A stretch of DNA of 64,000 nucleotides from Salticus scenicus (Eukaryota; Arthropoda; Arachnida; Araneae; Salticidae). Location: contig OZ005650.1 of the NCBI GenBank assembly GCA_963930645.1, positions 234,512,188 through 234,576,187 on the forward strand, given 5' to 3'. Below the pieces are notes generated by a model. It worked only from the letters and a program-made list of their open reading frames with translations. It had not been told where the DNA came from and searched no databases. Shown in pieces: positions 47,036 to 57,489 of this stretch (position 1 is its first letter; every line of letters starts with the position of its first letter). The translations under genes were made by a program, and so were the position numbers.

Positions 47036-47729
47036 GTATAAATAAAAGCCATTGCATGTATGTATGAGAGTAGGTCGATATGCCTTTCATATCCTCTGAA
47101 ACCACTGTACCGATCTGAACCACACTTCGCATAGGCACTGTTTATTACCAGGTTTGAAGAACTGTAGGGGATTTATATATCTAGCTGATACGCACAAGGA
47201 GGAAATGATGAAATGCACTCCAGAAAATCACATTATATATCTTCTATTGTAGTAATACATTTATAAATTTCAAATTTTACATGTAGTTCACTGGTAATTT
47301 TTTCTTTCCTAAATTGAAGCAAAACATGGTACATTGTAGCTGCAACCATGTGATATTAAAATCTTTTACCATTACTTGGTGCTTCGTTCAAGCAAGGCTT
47401 GGTATTGCAATAACTACGTCCATAAGGTGGGGAAATCTTTAACCCTAATTTGACGAAATTTCTCAACAAGAAGCACCAAATCACGTTAGAAGGTTTTACC
47501 ATCGCATGGTGTCAGCTACGGTAGTACCAAGTAATGGTTCAACCTAGCAAACTAAAGCTACTGTAGTACCAACATTTGGTTTGACCTTGAACTGAAATTT
47601 TTAACAGTGCACTTTTACCAGTCTTTCACGCGGAGAAATTTTTAAAAAGAAAAATTGAAAGCAAAACTATTTATTTTGATGTGCTGGCATAGGATTATTT
47701 ATTCTGAGTTCTGATGATCTTTCTACAAA
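47036..47729. other. Spacer with short repeated motifs
   Basis: Motifs around 'taccattacttggt' and 'ctgtagtaccaa' recur directly and inverted between 47350 and 47600, in a less AT-rich patch. Not assigned. Confidence 0.4.
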
Positions 47730-48310
47730 TCTATTTAAAAATTGTGTTGGAAACCACTGCGATTTGTCAAGTGCAAAGAACGAATAGAAATTCTATACAC
47801 CTACTATTACTCCCTTAATGGTTAAATTTCAGAAGATATTTAACTTTTACCTTAATTAAGAAGTAAGATGAGACAGTTTTAAAAAGTTCAAGCTGCTACG
47901 GGAAACTACGATTTTACCCTCGTGAAGGACAGTAGAAATGTTAAACATCTCTTTTTATCACTTAAATCTTAAATTTTGCAAGATTCTCATTTTGTATCTT
48001 AATTAGGGCCTAAGAAAAGACATTTAGCTAAAATTTAAGCTATTGTTAGAAATTATTGCGATTTTCCTTGTACGAAGAACGACTAGAACTGCTAGATTTC
48101 TGCTATTCACTCCTTTAAGGATAAAATTTCGCAATATTTTCACATTTACTTTGATTAGGGTATAAAAAGAGACAAGAAGAGACATTTTACTAAACTTCAA
48201 GCTTCAACAGACATCACTGGAATTTTGAATATTCGAAGAACGGGTAAAATTGCTAGACCCCCTATTTGAAACTCCGGAAGGTCTTCATTTTAATATTATT
48301 AAATGCATTC
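47730..48310 (+). repeat. Degenerate ~165-bp tandem repeat
   Basis: Repeating order: 'agaaattattgcgatttt', 'cgaagaacgactagaa', 'ctgctaga', 'ctattcactcc', 'aggataaaatttcg', 'ttaattagg', 'aagagacattt', 'aacttcaagct'. Copies start near 47735, 47905 (weak), 48045 and 48215. No conserved reading frame across copies. Confidence 0.6.
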
Positions 48311-48786
48311 TAAATGAGCTTTTAAGTCATGAAAGAAACGTCCAAATAGAACGTTTTAACTTCAGCTACTTGGACTCGGCGCTGATAGATAAATAATTGA
48401 GCCTGTCGTAGTTCGCATTTTTATGTAAAGATATGAGAACAATTTTGCATGTTCCATCTAAATATATTTTTCATAGAAAAAACAAATGTAAGATCTTTTC
48501 TGAGATTAGCATTTTTTCTTCTTTAAGAATGTTCTCACTGAAGTGTTATATTTTACTAATGATTATTCAAAAAACAATTCATTTTTCTAAAACGTTAACT
48601 GTTTGTATTTTCGAGGACTATTAATAAATATGGAATATTAAAATATGAGACTTATTGTTATAAATATAATTTATTTAAATATAGTGACTAGTGAAGCCTT
48701 CAAAGCCAGGTAGTATTGAATAAGTTAAATTACTTTTGCACACTATTAGAAAGTAATTGTAAATACTTTTAATTTTTTATAAAAAA

Positions 48787-48817
<31 letters not shown>

Positions 48818-48912
48818 GGGGGGGGGGGAGGCAAAATGTATTAAGGGCGCACAAAGTTTATCACATTTGTTTTCTACACTATTAAAATGTGATTATTATT
48901 AGCAAAGAAAAT
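48311..48912. other. Spacer with a Helitron-like fragment
   Basis: 48668-48715 ('ttatttaaatatagtgacta') resembles the inner 3' part of the Helitron at 55809. A T run followed by G run is at 48791-48827. A 63-codon frame at 48433-48624 has no recognised domain. Confidence 0.45.
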
Positions 48913-50045
48913 CATTTTCAGGCCTATCCTAATATACAATCATAAACAATGTCATTTAAATTTTTTTAATCTTTTGAATGTTTTTGGTTCAAACTGGAAC
49001 AATTTCTAATGATGAATCCCACGTCATTGCCATTTCATTACTGCGTGGCCCTTGTGCAACATTTAACCCACCCAACTTGAACCATATTTTGTATATTTCC
49101 TCCGTAGTAGTTCATCCATTGGGATGTCAAACGGTCCAGCGTCTAATAAGAAAAAGTATGACCGTTTAAAACATTTTGCCGTATGCTCAAATCCTCTCAT
49201 TTTGGTCTTTAAAAAATAGCCTTTTGTGTTTACATATATATATATATACATATAATTATCTAAAACCTCTCTATATTTTGTGGCCGTGTAGCTTGTCTGA
49301 TGGCTTACAACTAGTTTTACAGTGTAGAAATCATTATTGTTTTTTATGCCACATTCGTTTCTTAGTATATTGAAAGAATTAAAAAAAAAAAAAAAAAAAA
49401 AGTGATTATTTTAAGAAATTGTAATTTAAATAACCCACTCATCATCTATAGTTTTATGAGAATTAAAAAAAATATTCTACAGACATTTACATTGTTTTTT
49501 ATAAGTACGTTAAAGAAAAGCTATTTCATGGATATTTAGAAGTAAAGGCTAATAAGTGCTGAAGAAGTCTTCAAAAATGTCAGTGTAACATACATATTTG
49601 GAATTCTCATAAGAATATTTTAAAAATACGTTGACCACAAATAACAAATGTTGATACAAAAAAATGCATGCATTTCTATAGAATGTTTATAATAAAAAAA
49701 GGATGTCGGAGAGAAAGCATCATGGCTATTGCTAATACTTTTAGGAAGTTATTTATTACTGTCACGCACCAAACGAAATGAAAATATTCATTTCAACGGA
49801 GAACTATTATATTTTCTCTTTCATAAGCGAAATGAAAAACATCAAGCTATGTGCATGTATTTCGAGCATCATGCGTAGAAACTTGCACAGTTCTATTATG
49901 AATTTTGAAATATTCTATGAATTGAAACTATTATATTAAACACAATCAGTAAACATGTAATTTTTTAAGCATTGGAGTATTTCTTTTTCTTACACAAAGT
50001 CAAACAATATCAGATTTCATGAAATTGTTAGTAATACATATATAT
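48913..50045 (+). repeat. Tandem segmental duplication, copy 1
   Basis: About 1.13 kb repeated downstream with a period of 1163 bp ('ggcctatcctaatata' at 48921, 'ggcctattctaatata' at 50084). It includes a well-conserved stretch (49010-49190, 'cattactgcgtggcccttgt') and 'ctgtcacgcaccaaacg' (49759). Intact copy without inserts. Its reading frames are short and show no known domain. Confidence 0.85.
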
Positions 50046-50435
50046 TTAAAATTGAATATTTTTATCAAATAAAATCATTTTTAGGCCTATTCTAATATAT
50101 AATCAAAAACAATGTCATTTAAAAAAAATCAATGTTTTAAATGTTTTTGGTTCAAACCTGAACAATTTCTAATGACGAATCCCACATCATTGCCATTTCA
50201 TTACTGCGTGGCCCTTGTGCAACATTTAACCCACCCAACTTGAACCATATTTTGTATATTTCCTCCGTAGTAGTTCATCCATCGAGATTTCAAACTGTCC
50301 AGCGTCTCATAAGAAAAAGTATGACCGTTTAAAACATTATGCCGTACGTTCAAATTCTCTCATTTTGGTCTTTTAATAACAGCCTTTTGTGTTTACACAC
50401 ACACACACACACACAGATATATATATATATATATA

Positions 50436-51302
50436 CAGGGTGGTCCGAAAAACATGATAGAAAGTAAGCGATCGTTGTGGAAAAAATAAAATATGCAAGA
50501 ACATGAAACCTATGTTATTGAATAAACATATGAATGGCATTTAATAAACAAGGTGCTCGAAATGTCTACCGTCCCTGACTATAGTGTTTGTTATAAAGCC
50601 AGTTCTGAAATTCTGTCATAAAGCGCTGAAGTGTGTCGGAATCAAGTGCATCAATCTCAATTCTGATGGTGGATTTCAGGCCCTCAAGTGAATCAGGGGA
50701 TTCCTATAGATTCTGTCCTTGGTGTAAACCCATAAGAAGAAGTCGCACGGATTTAGGTCCGGTCTGTATGGGGACCCCTCTATCCCGTGCCCCGTGAATT
50801 TTTCTGCATCCAATGTAATCAAACGCTCACTAAACGTCGTTTTAAGTCACAGGAAGACATCAGCAGTTCTATGGGGACGAGCCCCATCTTGCATGAACCA
50901 GTTCTGGCGCGTCATGTTCAGACAGCCCGATTCAGGGCCAAAGTGACGCCCTAGAAATTCTCGATACTTCACTCTCATGACCATACCGTCAATGAATATT
51001 GGACCACTCATCCACTTTGACGATATGGCACGCCACACCATGACCCTTTGTGGATACAGTCGTGAGACGACACTGAGATGAGGGTTTTCCGTACCTCAAT
51101 GGCACCTCAAACAATATTCTTACGATAAATAATCGTTTTTCCAAGGTCAGTGATTCCATATTGGTTATTCATTCCGGTAATCAAGCATTCACCTTAAATG
51201 TCAATATATGTGCAATTGCAATATGGAAGAATTATACTTATATCTGTACATTTGAAATCAGGAACTTAAAATACTTTCTATCATGTTTTTCGGACAACCC
51301 TG
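50436..51302 (-). mobile_element. Tc1/mariner-superfamily deletion derivative 1 (867 bp)
   Basis: Inverted ends CAGGGTGGTCCGAAAAACAT and (complement of right end) CAGGGTTGTCCGAAAAACAT, followed by GATAGAAAGTA on both, with TA on each side. It encodes a minus-strand transposase relic lacking its middle. Only a TATATATA spacer separates it from the next element. Confidence 0.9.
50547..51151 (-). pseudogene. Transposase relic, DDE_3-type, N- and C-terminal parts fused
   Basis: Starts MESLTLEKRLFIVRILFE (ATG near 51151), a usual N-terminus in this group. It jumps to VPLRYGKPSSQCRL and then, in another frame, PQRVMVWRAISSKWMSGPIF. The catalytic core follows: FMQDGARPHRTADVFL (second Asp), and after a stop and shift, RPDLNPCDFFLW, where Asp replaces the Glu of Tc1. 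It closes with GRHFEHLVY. The first catalytic Asp and most of the DNA-binding domain are missing. The DDE_3 (IS630/Tc1/mariner) assignment is from these motifs. Confidence 0.8.
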
Positions 51303-51310
51303 TATATATA

Positions 51311-51932
51311 CAGAGTGTCCTAAAAGTTCCAGTACTGACGCTGATGTATTTTTTATTTACAAAACAACAAACCTTAGAACGATTATTTTTATGCTAATGA
51401 TAAAAGGCACATTTAAAGTAACGGAGGAAAAAATACAGAACTTAAATTTATAATAAATATTCAAAATGTCCACCCTTTTCTAGGAGGCAAAGCTGAACTC
51501 GTTTGCGCATGTGTTTAGAAACGCGTTTTAATATGCTGGGAGTGACTTCTTGTAGAGAAACCTGTACACACCTGCACAGAACCAGTATTCCGAAATTGTC
51601 GAACGAGCTAATATAGCATATTTTTACTCAGTATTGCATCATCTGGATATTTATATCGCCAAACATCTTTGCATCTTTCATACGATTTACATTCAAAATA
51701 AGCTTCAAACAGCGTAATTCTCTGAATGCGTGATAAACTCATTTCACTATGAAGAACAAAATAACACAAAACTTTATTCTCACACATCTTGAGCGAGAAA
51801 AAAAAACAAACGATAAAAAATAAAGAATTGATATAATGATAAGCAGACGATAAAATTTAATATTAAAAAAAAAAAAATCATGAACACAATGAGTTCTTTA
51901 AGTTTGAGTACTGGAACTTTTAGGACACACTG
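51311..51932 (-). mobile_element. Tc1/mariner-superfamily deletion derivative 2 (622 bp)
   Basis: Inverted ends CAGAGTGTCCTAAAAGTTCC and (complement of right end) CAGTGTGTCCTAAAAGTTCC, both followed by AGTACT, flanked by TA. Different family from its neighbour at 50436-51302. Its interior joins transposase start and end. Confidence 0.9.
51448..51742 (-). pseudogene. Transposase remnant: HTH start joined to C-terminus
   Basis: Starts MSLSRIQRITLFEAYFECKS (51742), continues through the first helix-turn-helix and YKYPDDAIL. After a frame change it reads RNTGSV, the usual end of that HTH, then jumps to SLQEVTPSILKRVSKH, CLLEKGGHFEYLL and a stop (51450-51448). GGHFEYLL is a typical C-terminus in this transposase group. 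The entire catalytic domain is gone, so this is a clean internal deletion. Confidence 0.75.
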
Positions 51933-52183
51933 TATATATATATACATATAATTATCTAAAACCTCTCAACATTTTGTGGCCGTGTAGCTTGCCTAATGAC
52001 TTACAACTAGTTTTACAGCGTAGAAATCGTTATTGTTTTTTATTCCACATTTGTTTCTTAGTATTTTGAAGGAATCTTAAAAAAAAAAAAAAAAGTGATT
52101 GTTCTAAGAAATTGTAATTTGAATGATCCACTCATCATCTATAGTTTTATGACAATTAAAAAACACTATTCTACAGATATTTA

Positions 52184-52219
<36 letters not shown>

Positions 52220-52900
52220 TACGTTAAGGAAAAGCTATTTCATGGATATTGAGAAGTAAAGGCTAATAAGTGCTGAAGAAATCTTCAAAAATGTCAGTGT
52301 AACATACATATTTGGAATTCTCATAAGAATATTTTAAAAATACGTCGACCACAAATAACAAATGTTAATACAAAAAAATGCATGCATTTCTATAGAATAT
52401 TTATAATAAAAGAAGGATGTCGAAAAGAAAGCATCATGGCTATTGGTAATACTTTTATGAAGTTATTTATTACTGTCACGCACCAAACGAAATGAAAATA
52501 TTCATTTGAACGGAGAACTATTATATTTTCTCTTTCATAAGCGAAATGGAAAACATCAAGCTATGTCCATGTATTTCGTGTATTATGTGCAGAAACTTAC
52601 ACAGTTCCGTTATGAATTTTGAAATAGTCTATGAATTGAAACTATTATATTAAACACAGTCAGTAAACATGAAATCTTGTAAGCATCGGGGTATGTTTTT
52701 CTTTTTCTTTTCTTTCTTTCTTTCTTTCTTTTTTTCTTTTTTCTTTTTTTTTCAGAAAGTTAAACAATAATAGGTTTCATGAAATTATTAGTATTACATA
52801 TAAGATATTTAAATTCCCTGTCATATTATTGACAAAAATCTCAAAACAGGTACTTAAAATAAAATACATTACTTAAATGTTTAACCTCAAAACTTGTATA

Positions 52901-53729
52901 TTTTGGGCACCACAAGACATTCTTCTATATTTTCCTATACAAATTCACGCAGTGCAAATTATTTATTAAAATTATTTTCCATGATGAATGCAGACGATTT
53001 TCGTCTCACAGAAGCATGATACGAAAAAAAAAAAAAAAAAAAGAAAGAAAGAAAATAAAGAAAATAAATTTTGTGTCTGAATTTGAGGACATACTGCTTT
53101 TTTTCTTTTTTTTTTTCCGTTAAAAAGGGGAAAAAAATGCTAACTTTGTTTTGAATTTTCCTAAATCTATTATTCAAGTAATCATTTTTATGGTGCTGAT
53201 AAATTATTTTGATATATATACCCATATTGAAATTGTACACACTGGGGGGGGGGGGTCTCTTTCAGGCGATCGATGAATGCTCGTGCATGAACACATTTCT
53301 TTCCTGGTCTACTACTACATTTATCAATAATTTTTATTTATTTTATAATCATTCGTAAAAAAAAAAAAAAAAAAAATCCTTTTATGTATATTTATGCGAA
53401 ATCTTGTCCTATACTGTCATATTAAATATTATGAAAAATTAGATGACAGCGCCACCTGTAGAGTGATTGATTCCCTAAATTTAATCAGCATCGGTTTATG
53501 TCAAAATCCAACAAACTAACAAGAATGAATAAATTTCGGTATATGATTCATGAGATAAAGCTTCCACAAATCTTTCAACACGTCACGCACAAGCAGGCAC
53601 ACGAACACACATTTTCTAAAATGGTCACATAGAGTGCAGTACATCTTTAAACTTGTAAATCCATCGAAAACCGACATTAAAAAATGTTCGTGAAAAATAT
53701 TTTCTTTTTATGGATATAGAAGAAAGTAA
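52901..53729 (-). mobile_element. HINE-like family A, copy 3
   Basis: Minus orientation. 5' end near 53729 (plus: 'atatagaagaaagtaa'). The 3' sub-terminal repeat lies at 52920-52935 (plus: 'attcttctatattttcctat') with an end hairpin 'tgggcaccacaagacat' that has lost its perfect GTGGCCAC. The GTCT tract is much reduced (53590-53612). The G-run stem is at 53244-53256. Confidence 0.6.
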
Positions 53730-54164
53730 TAACATAACATACAAAAACAATGTTTTCTATTTCTTAACGCATGTTTCCCTTATTATTATACAGAATCAAA
53801 TTTTAAGCGCATAAAAAACCCCAAAAATGTATAAAATTTCTGGTAATATTAAAATTTCATATATAGAAAAAGTATTAAATTTAAGAAAACAAAGTTGTCA
53901 TTCAAACTTCTAATAGAACAAGTACTAATTCAGTTTAAGAAAAACGTTTCAAGAATTCTAGATATACCTTGGAATGTTCTCTTTTATTTAAGAGGTTATT
54001 TTTTAAAAATATGTCACGTTTTAAAAGCTACTCTAGACGCATTAAATGAAAGGAAATTTGTAAATCAATAATCCGTCTTAAAAAGTTCAATTACATTAAT
54101 TAAATATGTGTGTGCATTTTATTTTAAGTTTTAGATATAAAACCATGTAAATAGTTTGATAATA

Positions 54165-54199
<35 letters not shown>
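53730..54199. other. Spacer ending in (TA)n
   Basis: AT-rich, with (TA)n at 54166-54199 that hosts the next element. Nothing else recognised. Confidence 0.45.
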
Positions 54200-54201
<2 letters not shown>

Positions 54202-54294
54202 GGGTGCTTCATAAGTCTGTACATATGTTAAAATATCAAAAAGTTGAAGGAATTGATAGAATTGAACACGTTTTCGGAAAAATCATGCTGGCGG

Positions 54295-54333
<39 letters not shown>

Positions 54334-55115
54334 AAAAAATAGTTAAATTTTCTGTTGATAGAGGGCGCTGCGCGGATGTGTAACAAGAAATATGCAGATC
54401 AGAGTCCTATAAATTGCACGGTTTTACGATTATCACAGCTTACTTCTTATTTTGCTTTCTACTTCTGCATGCATGAAGCATTAATTGCGATTCTGAATTG
54501 TTGGATAAAGCGTCACTGGTGAAGATTCATTTCCCCTCAGGTTAGAATCATCAACTGAAGCTGCAGTTAACGGCAGGGTTTCCAGATGAATACAAAAATT
54601 TTACTTCTGAACACCACTAATTTTAGAAAAAGCAACCGCTTTATACATAATGGGGTGTAATTGAAACAGTAGACTGATACTCTAGAAATTTAGTGGAGTT
54701 AAAAAGTAAAATTGTAGTATTCATCTGGAAAACCTTGTGAGTGGTATTGTAACTCGCTTGGAAACTATAATTTGTGGTGACAGTGGACACATAGAATAGT
54801 ACCTAGAGGCCCGCGAAAATTACATGCAAATAAATACAATTTTTCATGGAAGTGTTGTATTTACTCGCGTACAGCACCCTCTATCGACGAAAAATTAAAC
54901 TATTACATTTTCTACACCAAAAGAAAAAAAAAAAAAAAAAAAAAAAAAAAGACCTTAACAAGAATGAATATTGCAAATGATGTTTAGTTTTCCCAATTCT
55001 TTCAAATGTTTTGAATTGAAGACCAGTTGAATTGTTATGAATTGAAGTCAAATTCAATAGTCCAATTCAATCGTTATGAATTTTGAAAATGTATACAGAC
55101 TCATGGGACACCTAG
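54200..55115. mobile_element. TA-flanked foldback-type element, 916 bp
   Basis: Ends CCGGGTGCTTCATAAGTCTG and (complement of right end) CTAGGTGTCCCATGAGTCTG, flanked by TA. Inner arms also match in inversion: 'gatagagggcgctgcgcg' (54357) against 'tacagcaccctctatcga' (54872). Long T (54299-54330) and A (54921-54950) runs lie on opposite arms. Another small element is nested at 54574-54737. No transposase. Confidence 0.7.
54574..54737. mobile_element. Small palindromic MITE nested in the 54200 element
   Basis: Inverted halves: CAGGGTTTCCAGATGAATAC at the left and (complement of right) CAAGGTTTTCCAGATGAATAC. Matching continues through 'aattttactt' and 'ccacta'. 164 bp. CAGGGTT-type ends hint at hAT, but no target duplication is visible. 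Confidence 0.65.
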
Positions 55116-55117
55116 TA

Positions 55118-55213
55118 TATAATATGTTAATTTATGGCACCCCTAATTGCTTAAATTTGATGACCGTATAAATTACATTTAACGAAGTAATTTGTATTCG
55201 TAAAAAATATCAG

Positions 55214-55248
<35 letters not shown>

Positions 55249-55808
55249 AATGACACTACTAAATTTAAAGAATTTGTATTTAATATTTTGTGAAAATTAT
55301 ATTTATAGGAACATTTGAATTTTGAATCGGAACATTTCAAATGTTCCCTTTTAAAATAACAATAAAATTCTGTATGCCTATAAAATTTTAGATACTTATG
55401 AATAGTTTATTGTAATTTTTGTTGATACATTGATTATCTTTTAACGCTTTTTATTACGTTTTCATATTTCTAACAAGTGGTTTATTTAAAATATTTTTTT
55501 ACTAACATGTTGAAGGGTGTTTTGAAAGTTTGAAGGCTTTGAATGCTTGAATAAAATTTTAATAAATAAATAAAAGATGGATATTTTCACAAAAAAAAAA
55601 AAAAAAAACTGTTCTTAGAGGTCGTTTATTTCTCATAAAAACTAGACAAATATCTTTAAGATATATGAAGGCCTTTAATTTGGAAAATGCAATATAATTT
55701 CTTTTAAAAAATAAAGATTTGAGAAAAAATATCATTTGAGTTAAAAATATTTACTGTGCAAATTCTAATTTCATTTGAAAATTATTCAGTTTTCTTTTTA
55801 TTTATTTA
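55118..55808. other. Spacer
   Basis: (TA)n at 55218-55244 and an A run at 55591-55608. No recognised feature. Confidence 0.45.
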
Positions 55809-56533
55809 CTAGCAGGCTACGCCCGCTTTGCTGGTCACTATATTTAAATGAATTTTCCAAAGAATTGGATCAGTATTTATTTTTTACATCACATTACAAA
55901 TAAAAACTTAAAAAAAAATAGAAACACTGAAATCGCTTTAGATCTCGCTTCTTCGGGTACCCGTAGCTCCTTTTTCTGCCCGTGCTGCATCGGATCCAGT
56001 TTCCCACTGTCTACAGAAAAGTCTTTAACGGGCACAAAAAAAAAAGATTTTTCTTTTAAAGGAATTAATTAAAAAAATGAATAATAAAAAGTTGCTATAC
56101 TATAACATTTATACATAAACGTAACAATTTATTTCAATTGCATTACCATTTGATTTTCAATAAATATAATAATAATTAGCAAAAAAAAAAAAAAAAAAAA
56201 AAGAGAAAGAAAGAAAGAAAATCGTATTCAAATGAATGTATTAAATGAAAATGAATTCCGTAATAGCCGTTGCTAAGATACGCAGACGATTACAATCGAA
56301 GAATAAATTCATGAAAAATGAAACATAAAAGCCAATGTTTAAAATCGAAAAAACATTAATTTAAAAAAATTCAAATTTGAAATTCGAAAAAATCTCGATG
56401 AGGTGCACACCTTAAGGGTCTCATGTACCTATATGCCAAATTTGGAAGCTCTGCGATCAGTAGTGTGAGCACCAGAGCGCAGACAGACACACACACACTC
56501 ACACACACAGACACTTCTCTTTATTTATAAAGA
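55809..56533 (-). mobile_element. Non-autonomous Helitron, 725 bp
   Basis: On the minus strand it starts TCTTTATAAATAAAGAGAAG (56533) followed by a GTCTGTGTGTG tract, and ends with a GC-rich hairpin (AGCGGGC-GTA-GCCTGCT) overlapping CTAG (55812-55809). The flanks are A before TC and T after CTAG, the expected A|T insertion site. The body includes a less AT-rich block (55940-56030) with no helicase or Rep similarity. Related 3' fragments are at 21371-21420 and 48668-48715. Confidence 0.7.
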
Positions 56534-57489
56534 TTTATCTTTTTATCATACCTAGTTACCATTAAAATATAGAGAAAAGGAAGCTAAAGCGAGAAGAAAT
56601 ATATTTTGGCTTTTTTTATGTGCCACAAGATCACATTTTCCTGAATTGTTTTTTTCTAACACCTAAGAAGCATGTATTATTTTGTTACGTTTATTGCAAA
56701 CGTTGGAACTTCTCACATACGCTAACTTAACGAGTCTAATGGTAAAATACGAATGATTATCCATGTTGTGGTAGATATTACGTGCTAAGGGAACACCCAA
56801 TGACTGGATGTTTACTAGTAAATTGCAGTCTGTCGGTCAATTTGGCACTTCTCCAAGCTTTTAAAATCATCCTCAATGCTCAGTACTTGAAACATGGTTG
56901 CACTATAAATTAATTTTTTTTTCAATATTTTCCCACATTAAGGTGGATTTCATGCCTAAAATAACATAAAATAAAGAATAGTTTATTTTTATAATTAATT
57001 AATGTTATTAGCCGTAGGAACAGTTCTTTTATTTTACAATACTTTTTAGATAAAGGAGAAATGATTTTATAAATGCTTATCAATATCCTTTAACGTAAGA
57101 AAGAAACACTTCTTCATAAATGATTGATAAAAAATGTTTCAAATGGTTTTTTAAGCATAGTTTTATTTTTCTTATATACTTTTTTAATACTCGTATACCT
57201 TTTTATTTCATTTGAAAAGTAAATGTTTATCAATTTAATATATTTATAGGAACGGTTAATAAATTATTAACTTTTATAGAAATAGCAATTAAAAAATATG
57301 TATATTACCCTTTTCATAAATGTTTACAGGCTGCAAGTTAAAATCTTATACCAAATGATAGATTGTATCGTTATCCTCTAATAAAGAGAGTAATGACTGT
57401 TAAAAAATTTCAACGCAAGAAACAATGTATAATTAAAGCGCTTGACGAAAGTTTTTCAATGACCAAAATTGTCCGTGCTACATTTTCAA
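56534..57489. other. Spacer, nothing recognised
   Basis: AT-rich sequence without supported features. Confidence 0.45.

Larger units (their letters stand above)
50076..52805 (+). repeat. Tandem segmental duplication, copy 2, with two transposon insertions
   Basis: Same sequence as copy 1, interrupted within a CA/TA tract (50396-50435) by two adjacent elements, and resuming at 51933 with 'acatataattatctaaaacc'. Differences from copy 1 are scattered substitutions and length changes in T and CT tracts (52186-52215, 52697-52755). Confidence 0.85.
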
